Shown piece after piece: positions 32,786 through 40,005 of a stretch of DNA of 64,000 nucleotides. The stretch comes from Bradyrhizobium sp. S69. GTDB lineage: Bacteria > Pseudomonadota > Alphaproteobacteria > Rhizobiales > Xanthobacteraceae. Position numbers and translations under genes: made by a program. The stretch spans positions 109,045 to 173,044 of the forward strand of contig NZ_LMUK01000009.1 in NCBI RefSeq assembly GCF_009766005.1, in the 5' to 3' direction. The notes below the pieces were generated by a model that was given only the letters and a program-made list of their open reading frames with translations, did not search any database and was not told the origin of the DNA. Position 1 is the first letter of the stretch; each line of letters starts with the position of its first letter.

Positions 32786-34144
32786 TCACTCGGCCGCCGA
32801 CAAATGGCGCACCTTGTCGGCGATCTCCTGCGGCACCGGTGCGGCCCAAGGCGCGCCGCGGCGTCGTTTGACGTCGACTTCCATCCAGTAGGTTTCCCAG
32901 CCTCGCGTCGGTCCGATGCCGTCCATGGTGGCGGGGCCCTGGATGCTCCGCGCATGCGCGGCGTCGAGGAACATGAACGGCTTGGCGCCGCCCGCCACCG
33001 TCTCGATTTCCTGCCGCAGCAGGCGGCGATATTGCACGATCGCCTTGTCGGACGAACCGAGATGCTCGTTGGTGCGATCCTGGATCGCGCCCATCGATTC
33101 CACCGCCCATTGGTCATGCACGTTGATGTCGGCGCCCATGCCGGTATAGGTCGCGGTCGCCTGCTCATGCGGGTCGAAGCCGTAATCATTGGTCTTGTTC
33201 TTGCGCGATCGATAGTCCGGCAGCTCATAGAGTTCGAGGCGTTGCTCGCGCATCCTGTTCTTGTCGACCGGCGCCGCATAGCTGGTGAAGATCGCGTACC
33301 AGTAGCAATTCTCGTCATCGATCGGCACGTGCCACTGCGTGATCGTCATCTCCGTGCTCATCGGAATCACGAAACCATGCGGGAATAGCTGGTTGGTGAC
33401 ACGGACATGGGTGCGCTCGTCGTCGATCTCGCGCAGCGCAATCAGCCGCAGGCCATATTCGGTGTGCTCGACATTGATGATCGGGTTGTCGTATTCCCGC
33501 AGGATTTTCGTCATCGGCATATCGGTGCCGGCGGAGGCGCCGCGAAACTGCTTGCCGTAAGCGCCTGACGTATCCTCGTCCTCGAAGAAGCGGTGCAGGA
33601 ACGAGGCGTGCGCCGGATCGATGCCCACTTCGAGCGCCTGCAGCCAGTTGCAATTGATGTGGCCCTTGAACGCGAAGGTATGGCTATCGGGCGCAACAAA
33701 ACAGTCGATTTCGGGAAACGCCGGCGGTTCGCCTTCGCCCATATACGCCCAGAGGATCCCGCTCTTCTCGATCACAGGATAACCGCGCTGCTTGATGCCC
33801 TTGCACAGCGCCGAGTTCTTCGGCTCGGCGGGGGTCTGCAGGCATTGGCCTGACACGTCGAACAGCCAGCCATGAAACGCGCAGCGCAGGCCGCCATCTT
33901 CCAGCCGACCGAACGCCAAATCAGCGCCGCGATGCGCGCAATGGCGATCGATCAGGCCGTAGCGGCCGGCTTCATCGCGAAACAGCACCAGGTTCTCGCC
34001 CAGCAATTTGACGGGTTTCACCGGACGCTGCCCCTGCAACTCGTCGACCAATGCCGCCGGCTGCCAGTACATCCGCATCAATTTCCCGCACGGGTCATTC
34101 GCGCCGGTGCGGGTGATCAGGTCGTTCGCTTCCTGGCTCATCAT
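32786..34144 (-). CDS. Rieske aromatic ring-hydroxylating oxygenase, alpha subunit
   Basis: A 452-residue terminal oxygenase. The Rieske [2Fe-2S] ligands are Cys69/His71 (HCAHRGADLAFG) and Cys88/His91 (RCAFHGWLFD). The mononuclear iron site is near EVGIDPAHASFLHRFF, the 2-His part of the facial triad. Size and layout match phthalate-4,5-dioxygenase-type enzymes that need no beta subunit but do need a separate reductase, which is absent nearby. Its stop is followed within 46 bases by the GS-like start. The divergent IclR gene begins 121 bp upstream. The substrate is unknown; pairing with a GS-like ligase suggests an aromatic amine or its glutamyl conjugate. Confidence 0.9.
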   Translation of the reverse strand: MMSQEANDLITRTGANDPCGKLMRMYWQPAALVDELQGQRPVKPVKLLGENLVLFRDEAGRYGLIDRHCAHRGADLAFGRLEDGGLRCAFHGWLFDVSGQCLQTPAEPKNSALCKGIKQRGYPVIEKSGILWAYMGEGEPPAFPEIDCFVAPDSHTFAFKGHINCNWLQALEVGIDPAHASFLHRFFEDEDTSGAYGKQFRGASAGTDMPMTKILREYDNPIINVEHTEYGLRLIALREIDDERTHVRVTNQLFPHGFVIPMSTEMTITQWHVPIDDENCYWYAIFTSYAAPVDKNRMREQRLELYELPDYRSRKNKTNDYGFDPHEQATATYTGMGADINVHDQWAVESMGAIQDRTNEHLGSSDKAIVQYRRLLRQEIETVAGGAKPFMFLDAAHARSIQGPATMDGIGPTRGWETYWMEVDVKRRRGAPWAAPVPQEIADKVRHLSAAE

Positions 34145-34178
34145 GGCGAGGCTCTTTCGAAAGCAAAGGGGCAGATTT

Positions 34179-34193
34179 GTTCGTCTATTGAAC
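34179..34193. promoter_or_regulatory. Candidate IclR operator
   Basis: GTTCGTCTATTGAAC is a 15-bp near-palindrome (GTTC/GAAC arms) in the middle of the 121-bp gap between the Rieske gene and the divergent iclR gene. PcaR/PobR-type IclR proteins bind similar GTTCG-based sites. No other strong palindrome is in the gap. Confidence 0.5.
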
Positions 34194-34265
34194 TTATGGG
34201 CGATTTTAGCTTAGAATGCGTTTAAGGCAAGCGGATTTTCTGAGCACCCCTACGAGAGGCGAGAC

Positions 34266-35051
34266 ATGCCCAAGCTGAAGCGCAGCGACAGCGAGCAACG
34301 TGCCACCGACTTCGTCGAGAGTCTCGATCGCGGGCTGCGCCTGCTCCAGAAGTTCGGCGCCACCAGCGGACCGATGACCCTGAGCGATCTCGCGCGCGCC
34401 GCCGGTCTGCCGCGCGCCACCGCACGCCGCATTCTCTTCACCCTCGAACATTCCGGCTTTGTCGCGACCGACGGCAAGCTGTTCACGCTGACGCCGCATG
34501 TGCTGACGCTGGCCGCTTCCTATCTGCGGTCCAGCCAGGTGGTTACGGTGTTGCAGCCGGTGCTCGACCGGGTCGCGACATCGGCGCAGGAAATCAGTTC
34601 GCTGGCGGTGCTCGACGGCGAAGACGTGGTCTTCATCGCGCGCGGCAGTCCCGCGCGGGTGTTCTCCGCCGGCCTCGATATCGGCTATCGGCTGCCGGCC
34701 TTCTGCACGTCGGTCGGCCGCATCATGCTCGGCCAATGGGACGACGCCGAACTGGCCTCGCTTCTGCCGGCGATGCGGCGTGAGCCGATGACGCCGCATA
34801 CCGCGACCGATCCGGCAGCGCTGCTCGCCACCATCATCGCCGACCGCGCGCAGGGCTATTCGCTGGTGGACCGTGAGGCCGAGCCGGGATTCCGCTCGAT
34901 CTCGGTGCCGATCCGCCGCTACGACGGCACCATCATCGCCGCGATCAATATGGGCGCGCATGTCGATCGCGTCTCGACCGCTGAAATGATCGAGCGGTTT
35001 CTCCCGCTGTTGCGCGAAGGCGCGGAGAGCGTGAAGTCGATGCTGCTGTGA
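34266..35051 (+). CDS. IclR-family regulator (PcaR/PcaU-like)
   Basis: A 261-residue regulator. The N-terminal winged HTH (about 15-75) has FVESLDRGLRLLQKF, MTLSDLARAAGLPRATARRIL and the wing FVATDGKLFTLTP. The C-terminal GAF-like effector domain (about 95-250) ends in ISVPIRRYDGTIIAAINMGAH. The FVESLDRGL start and overall layout match the beta-ketoadipate regulators PcaR/PcaU/PobR. It is transcribed away from the Rieske/ligase operon, with a GTTCG-type palindrome between, so it probably controls that operon in response to an aromatic acid. Confidence 0.9.
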   Translation: MPKLKRSDSEQRATDFVESLDRGLRLLQKFGATSGPMTLSDLARAAGLPRATARRILFTLEHSGFVATDGKLFTLTPHVLTLAASYLRSSQVVTVLQPVLDRVATSAQEISSLAVLDGEDVVFIARGSPARVFSAGLDIGYRLPAFCTSVGRIMLGQWDDAELASLLPAMRREPMTPHTATDPAALLATIIADRAQGYSLVDREAEPGFRSISVPIRRYDGTIIAAINMGAHVDRVSTAEMIERFLPLLREGAESVKSMLL

Positions 35052-35072
35052 GCGGCTAGAGCGTGATGCGCG

Positions 35073-35172
35073 CTCCCCTCCCCCTTGCGGGGAGGGGTCG
35101 GGGGTGGGGGTCTCCAAGCACTGAGCTTGTGGCTACCCCCCACCCCGACCCTCCCCCGCAAGGGGGGAGGGA
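35073..35172. repeat. Palindromic intergenic repeat (CCCCTCCCCC...GGGGAGGG type)
   Basis: A 100-bp element whose left part, CTCCCCTCCCCCTTGCGG, and right part, CCGCAAGGGGGGAGGG, are inverted copies, with an inner pair GGTCGGGGGTGGGGG / CCCCCCACCCCGACC. It lies just after iclR. It is related to the element at 27951. Confidence 0.8.
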
Positions 35173-35232
35173 GAAGGCAGCGACAGGTCGGCGATGCAAG
35201 AATTAACTCGATCCAATCTCACCACGTTTCAG

Positions 35233-35478
35233 CTAGCGCCTGAGCGCCATCGCAATCGCTTCGAACTTGGCGACGATCTGCGGCGTCACGAAATAATGCA
35301 GCGTGCCCGCGACCGAGAGGCCGACGAGCAGCGTAGTGACGGTGTATTGGGTGACGAAAATCGTCAGCACGATCATGCCGACGCGGCGCCACGATGCGCG
35401 CGGCGGTCGGCTCGGGGCCTGTACCGTAAGCTCTTCTCCAAGCTCTTCTCCAAGCTCTTCTGCCTCAAGCGCACTCAT
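35233..35478 (-). CDS. Small single-span membrane protein
   Basis: An 81-residue protein with one hydrophobic segment (VGMIVLTIFVTQYTVTTLLVG, residues 34-54) and a possible second weaker one. The acidic N-terminus EELGEELGEELTV is encoded by three tandem copies of a 12-base unit. The frame ends in EAIAMALRR. I do not recognise the family. It stands alone, convergent with iclR; its reality rests on the clean membrane profile and absence of a better frame. Confidence 0.5.
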   Translation of the reverse strand: MSALEAEELGEELGEELTVQAPSRPPRASWRRVGMIVLTIFVTQYTVTTLLVGLSVAGTLHYFVTPQIVAKFEAIAMALRR

Positions 35479-35631
35479 CGTCGAACCCAGCCTTGAACCC
35501 GGCGATCTCTCGGGGTTTTGTCTGTTGGCTTAACGTTTCAGTAACACTAGCAAAGGGTGAATGGCCGCAACTATCGGCATCGAATTCAAGCCGTGGTTAA
35601 CAACGGCGAGGGCGGATGGAAATCGGATTTG

Positions 35632-36198
35632 CTACCGGGCCTGGATGTAGATCAAGATACCACCACCGATCGCGATGGCGACCGCAAGTGCCGCGATGAG
35701 GATGGGCGCCTTGGAACGGCGGTGCCGATCTGCTTCGAAATAAAGAAATGCGAACAAGGTAGTGGGCGTCTGGACGGCCAACGCGGCCAGATACCGTGCG
35801 ATCGAAATGCCGTTCTGATACAGACCAATTCTTGCGCCGAAATGAAATTCGTTCGGCGTTAGATAGTCATAGCAATACCAGGTCAGGACGGCCGTGATCG
35901 GCAGGCTGGACAACGCCGCGAAACGCGCCCGATCTCCGAATTCCCGTTGCATGATGCCGATGACCAGGATCTGAAAAGCCTGGACCGGGGCAAACGTGAT
36001 CAAAGAAGCGATTGTGGCGATGACCCAAAGGGCCAGCGAGATGATCGCCATCAAGAGAATGTTGCTGTGCCAGCCGTGCCTAAAATCGTAGAGCAGTATT
36101 GCGCCGGTCCCCGCCACTTCGCGCGCTACCGCGATCAGTATCGCGATCCATGCCAGGCTCTTGGCGTAAGAGATCGCAACAGCTCGCATGCGCATCAT
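35632..36198 (-). CDS. Uncharacterised multi-span membrane protein
   Basis: A 188-residue protein with about five hydrophobic segments: near 12-32, 48-70, 73-95, 95-115 and 165-185. DRARFAALSSLPITAVLTWYCYDYLTPNEF lies in the centre. Two adjacent starts, MMRM, make the N-terminus uncertain by a few codons. No known domain is recognised. Base composition is less GC-rich than the neighbours, which may mean acquisition by transfer. It stands between a small membrane protein and boxR without clear operon links. Confidence 0.6.
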   Translation of the reverse strand: MMRMRAVAISYAKSLAWIAILIAVAREVAGTGAILLYDFRHGWHSNILLMAIISLALWVIATIASLITFAPVQAFQILVIGIMQREFGDRARFAALSSLPITAVLTWYCYDYLTPNEFHFGARIGLYQNGISIARYLAALAVQTPTTLFAFLYFEADRHRRSKAPILIAALAVAIAIGGGILIYIQAR

Positions 36199-36289
36199 TC
36201 GGCTCCAATTTCAGAGCCGGATTATCGTGCGCCCAGGACAAAGTTCGCAGCCGAGAAATTCAGGAGTTTTTGCGCAGGGGAGTTGCTTG

Positions 36290-37198
36290 CTATGACGCCG
36301 CGCTGCGCAGGCCGAAGGCGCGCGCGTCGTTGTGCAGCACCGGCGCCACCGCGTCGATCAGCCGCGACGCGGCGTCGTTGACGCTAAGGCCCGCGGTATC
36401 GACCACGGCGGAGGCGCGCGCGTAGAGCGGCTCGCGGCTGAGCAGGATGGTGCGCAGTTCCGCCATCGCCGAGCGATCGTCCGCCATCGGGCGCAGATCG
36501 CCCTGGCGGCGCACCCGCGCCATATGTTCTTCCGGTTCGGCCTTGAGCCAGATGGTGTAGAACGAGGACAGGATCTGCTCGAAGGTCAGCGGCTCCGAGA
36601 CGATGCCGCCGCCGGTCGCCAGCACCATCAATTCCTTGCGCGCCAGCAATTGCCCGAGGGCTGCCTGCTCCATGCGCCTGAAACCTTCCTGGCCGTAGAG
36701 CGCGATGATCTCGGCGACCGACAGGCCGTTCTGTGCCTCGATCTCCTTGTTGAGCTCGACAAAGCTCCAGCCGATCTTCTTGGCCAGCATCCGGCCGAGC
36801 GTCGATTTGCCGGCGCCGCGCAGCCCGATCAAAGCGATGCCCGAAAACGACATCTGCCGCTGCGCCGCGGCGTGCTGGCCGGCGAGAATGTCCTTGGCCT
36901 GCGCGATCTGTTGCGGCGTGGCCTTGCGCAGGAGATCGCGCAGCACGGCCCAATCGGCGGCAGCCTCGGCGGACGGAATCAGATCTTCGAGGTGCGCGCC
37001 CATCGCGTTCGAGACCCGGCGCAACAGCACGATCGAGACGTTGCCCTTGCCGCTTTCGAGCTGGGCGATGTAGCGCTCGGAAATGCCGGAGACTTTTGCC
37101 AGCACCTTGCGCGACATGCCGCGCAGCGCCCGCATGGTGCGGACACGCTGGCCGAGTTGCTCGAGAAAGCCGGTTTCGGGGTCGGGATGTTCGCTCAT
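36290..37198 (-). CDS. boxR: BoxR/BzdR-type regulator: HTH fused to shikimate-kinase-like domain
   Basis: A 302-residue regulator. The N-terminal HTH_3 domain (about 12-70; VRTMRALRGMSRKVLAKVSG, ERYIAQLESGKGNVS) is joined by a linker to a shikimate-kinase-like domain (about 130-290) with P-loop GLRGAGKSTLG and LATGGGIVSEPL. This architecture is diagnostic of BzdR/BoxR, repressors of benzoate genes released by benzoyl-CoA bound in the kinase-like domain. The start MSEHPDPETG is used; a 47-codon extension lies in the divergent promoter region. It is transcribed away from benzoate-CoA ligase. Confidence 0.93.
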   Translation of the reverse strand: MSEHPDPETGFLEQLGQRVRTMRALRGMSRKVLAKVSGISERYIAQLESGKGNVSIVLLRRVSNAMGAHLEDLIPSAEAAADWAVLRDLLRKATPQQIAQAKDILAGQHAAAQRQMSFSGIALIGLRGAGKSTLGRMLAKKIGWSFVELNKEIEAQNGLSVAEIIALYGQEGFRRMEQAALGQLLARKELMVLATGGGIVSEPLTFEQILSSFYTIWLKAEPEEHMARVRRQGDLRPMADDRSAMAELRTILLSREPLYARASAVVDTAGLSVNDAASRLIDAVAPVLHNDARAFGLRSAAS

Positions 37199-37337
37199 GC
37201 GTTCGGAAACATAATGCCGATAAGGATTGACAGCAACAACATCTGATGGCTTTCTATGAATTATAATTCTTAAAAAGCTGGGGAGAAAGCGTCGTGGCAC
37301 GCTTGGCCAATCGGAATGCGTCGGCCCGGAGCGCGGC

Positions 37338-38915
37338 ATGAGCGAGTCGGGCTCCTACAACGCCGTCACTTACAACGCAGTAACTTGGCTGCTCGACCGT
37401 AACGTCGAAGAAGGCCGCGGCGCAAAGCTGGCTTTCACCGATACCGTGCGCGAGCTGACCTACGGCGAGTTGCAAACGCAAAGCCGTCGCGCCGCCAACA
37501 TGCTGCGCCGTCTCGGCGTCCGCCGCGAAGAGCGGGTCGCCATGATCATGCTCGACACCACCGATTTTCCGATTGTGTTCCTCGGCGCGATCCGCGCCGG
37601 CGTGGTGCCGGTGCCGCTCAATACGCTACTGACCTCCGATCAATACGCCTACGTGCTGGCCGACTGCCGGGCGCGCGTGCTGTTCATCTCCGAAGCGCTG
37701 CTGCCGGTGGTGAGGGATATGCTGGGCCGGCTACCGGATCTCGAACACGTCGTCGTCTCCAGCGCGAACGCAGTCGTCGCCGGTGAGAACGCGCACGGCT
37801 ACAAGCGATTGTCGGACGAGATCGCAGGCGAGAGCTCCTCATTCGCAACGGTTGCGACCCATGCCGATGAGCCGGCGTTCTGGCTGTACTCGTCGGGCTC
37901 GACCGGCATGCCCAAGGGCGTGCGGCATCTGCATGCGAGTCTGGCCGCGACCGCGGAGACCTATGCCAGGCAGGTGCTCGGCATTCGCGAGGACGACGTC
38001 GGATTGTCGGCGGCAAAATTGTTCTTCGCCTACGGCCTCGGTAACGCGCTGACCTTTCCGATGTCGGTCGGCGCCACCACGGTGCTCAATTCGGAGCGCC
38101 CGACACCCGCGGTGATGTTCGCGCTGATGAACAAATATCATCCGAGCATCTTCTTCGGCGTGCCGACGCTGTTTGCGGCGATGCTCAACGACGAGACGCT
38201 CAAGCACGAGGGCTGTGGCTCACGGCTGCGGGTCTGCACCTCAGCCGGCGAGGCGCTGCCGGAATCGGTCGGCAATAGCTGGAAGTCACGTTTTGGCGTC
38301 GACATTCTCGACGGCGTCGGCTCGACCGAGTTGTTGCACATCTTTTTGTCCAACGCGCCGGGCGACATCAGATACGGCTCGGCGGGGCGTCCGGTGCCCG
38401 GCTACAAGGTGCGGCTGGTCAACGAGGCTGGCACTGAGGTGCCCGACGGCGAGGTCGGCGAACTCCTGGTCGACGCGCCCTCCGCCGGCGAAGGCTATTG
38501 GAACCAGCGCAGCAAGAGCCGGCGTACCTTCGAGGGCCACTGGACCCGCACCGGCGACAAATACATTCGCGATGCCGACGGGCGCTACACGTTCTGCGGC
38601 CGCAGCGACGACATGTTCAAGGTGTCCGGCATCTGGGTCTCGCCGTTCGAGGTCGAGAGCGCGCTGATCACCCATCCCGCGGTGCTGGAAGCGGCCGTGG
38701 TGCCCGAGGCCGATCCGGAAGGCCTGCTGAAGCCGAAAGCGTTCGTCGTCTTGCGCGCCGATGCCAAAACCGATGGATTGCACGAGGCGCTCAAGGAGCA
38801 CGTCAAGCAGAAGATCGGCCCCTGGAAATATCCGCGCTGGATCGACGTGGTCGATGCGCTGCCGAAGACGGCGACCGGGAAGATTCAAAGGTTCAAGCTG
38901 CGGGAAACGAACTAG
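37338..38915 (+). CDS. bclA: Benzoate-CoA ligase
   Basis: A 525-residue ANL-superfamily enzyme that activates benzoate to benzoyl-CoA with ATP. Motifs in order: P-loop-like YSSGSTGMPKGVRHLH near 180, FFAYGLGNALTFPMS (the aromatic-binding region typical of benzoate-CoA ligases), GRSDDMFKVSGIWVSPFEVE near 425, and the adenylation Lys in LPKTATGKIQRF at the C-terminus. It is the first step of the box pathway and stands next to boxR, divergently transcribed. A palindromic repeat separates it from the next gene. Confidence 0.93.
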   Translation: MSESGSYNAVTYNAVTWLLDRNVEEGRGAKLAFTDTVRELTYGELQTQSRRAANMLRRLGVRREERVAMIMLDTTDFPIVFLGAIRAGVVPVPLNTLLTSDQYAYVLADCRARVLFISEALLPVVRDMLGRLPDLEHVVVSSANAVVAGENAHGYKRLSDEIAGESSSFATVATHADEPAFWLYSSGSTGMPKGVRHLHASLAATAETYARQVLGIREDDVGLSAAKLFFAYGLGNALTFPMSVGATTVLNSERPTPAVMFALMNKYHPSIFFGVPTLFAAMLNDETLKHEGCGSRLRVCTSAGEALPESVGNSWKSRFGVDILDGVGSTELLHIFLSNAPGDIRYGSAGRPVPGYKVRLVNEAGTEVPDGEVGELLVDAPSAGEGYWNQRSKSRRTFEGHWTRTGDKYIRDADGRYTFCGRSDDMFKVSGIWVSPFEVESALITHPAVLEAAVVPEADPEGLLKPKAFVVLRADAKTDGLHEALKEHVKQKIGPWKYPRWIDVVDALPKTATGKIQRFKLRETN

Positions 38916-38916
38916 T

Positions 38917-39043
38917 CGTCATGGCCGGGCACAGCCGTCTGAAGGACGGCGTCGCTTCCGCTCGCCTATGACCCGGCCATCCACGACTTGCTTGCCGCCA
39001 TGCCGTGAAGACGTGGATGCCCGGGACAAGCCCGGGCATGACG
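38917..39043. repeat. Palindromic repeat inside the box cluster
   Basis: A 127-bp element bounded by CGTCATGGCCGGGC and GCCCGGGCATGACG, lying directly after the bclA stop. A sister element with the same ends is at 41708-41794, between boxC and boxB. Both would fold into stable stems in the mRNA and may separate expression of the genes. Confidence 0.8.
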
Positions 39044-39056
39044 ACCGAGAGATCAC

Positions 39057-39872
39057 ATGACCACTCTAGCTCCCACCGGCTTTCTCACCATCGACGCGTC
39101 CGATCTTGAATACCGCCTGCTCGGGCCTGCGCCAGCCGACGCGCCGACCATCGTGATGCTGCATGAAGGGCTCGGGTCGGCCGGGCTGTGGGGCGACTTT
39201 CCGGAACAGCTCCAGGCCGCCACTGGCGCCGGAATCTTGCTCTATTCCCGTGCCGGCTATGGCGCCTCGACGCCGGCGCAACTGCCGCGGCCGCTCGACT
39301 ACATGCAGCGCGAGGCGATCGACGTGTTGCCGAAGCTGCTCGATGCAATCGGCTACCGCCGCGGGCTCCTGCTTGGACATTCCGACGGCGCCTCGATCGC
39401 GGCGATCTATGCCGGCGCCCATCAGGATCATCGCGTGCAGGGCGTCGTGATGATCGCACCGCATTTCATCGTTGAGGATATTTCGGTGGCCTCGATCGCC
39501 GAGATCAAGACCGCCTATGAGACGTCCAACCTGAAAGAGAAGCTGGCGCGCTGGCACAAGGACGTCGACAATGCCTTCTATGGCTGGAACGACGCCTGGC
39601 TCGATCCGACATTCCGCGCCTGGGATATTTCGGAATATCTCGCCTACATCCGCGTCCCGGTCGCGATCGTGCAAGGCGCGGATGACCGCTACGGCACCAT
39701 CCGCCAGATCGAGATCGCGCAGCAGGAATGCTACTGCCCGGTCGATGTGACGATGCTGCCGGAGGTCGGACATTCGCCGCATCGGGAAGCACTTGAGCCG
39801 ACGCTCCAAGCCGTAACCGAATTCGCCATGGCCGCTCTACGTACCGACGGCCGCAGCGGAGCGGCGGCCTAG
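39057..39872 (+). CDS. Alpha/beta hydrolase of the box cluster
   Basis: A 271-residue serine hydrolase. The nucleophile elbow is GHSDGAS (near residue 105), the acid is likely Asp in VQGADDRYG and the His is in EVGHSPHRE. The oxyanion region is MLHEGLGSAG. It lies between benzoate-CoA ligase and boxC. Such hydrolases often accompany box genes and may cleave stalled CoA thioesters or lactones, but no step is assigned. The ATG comes 14 bases after the repeat element. Confidence 0.85.
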   Translation: MTTLAPTGFLTIDASDLEYRLLGPAPADAPTIVMLHEGLGSAGLWGDFPEQLQAATGAGILLYSRAGYGASTPAQLPRPLDYMQREAIDVLPKLLDAIGYRRGLLLGHSDGASIAAIYAGAHQDHRVQGVVMIAPHFIVEDISVASIAEIKTAYETSNLKEKLARWHKDVDNAFYGWNDAWLDPTFRAWDISEYLAYIRVPVAIVQGADDRYGTIRQIEIAQQECYCPVDVTMLPEVGHSPHREALEPTLQAVTEFAMAALRTDGRSGAAA

Positions 39873-39913
39873 GCCTTTGGCCGACCAGCCGTTTCGGCCA
39901 ATCATGAAACAAA

Positions 39914-39970
39914 ATGCATGTTTCTGCGTTTTAAGCTAGACGATTCCAAAAACATGCACTATTGTGCATG
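39914..39970. promoter_or_regulatory. Candidate BoxR operator before boxC
   Basis: CATGCAC-TATT-GTGCATG (39953-39970) is a perfect 7-bp inverted repeat built of TGCA, with a further ATGCAT at 39914-39919. TGCA repeats within palindromes are the hallmark of BzdR/BoxR operators. The site lies 36 bp before the boxC start. No TGCA motif was seen in the boxR-bclA gap (37199-37337). Confidence 0.7.
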
Positions 39971-40005
39971 TCAGGATAATCAATAACAGAGCTCAAGGGT
40001 GGCCC

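Noticed and set aside
32740..33318. N-terminal extension of the GS-like protein to 675 residues
   Set aside because: The added part is out of frame with, and inside, the Rieske gene and is Arg/Ser-rich. Family members begin at MSFVERHGLW, which corresponds to TTG 32739.
37227..37267. TTGACA (37227) with TATAAT (37262) as a sigma-70 promoter for bclA
   Set aside because: The spacing is 29 bases, far from 17. The TATAAT is part of the palindrome GAATTATAATTC. It may be AT-rich promoter DNA, but the pair does not work as one promoter.
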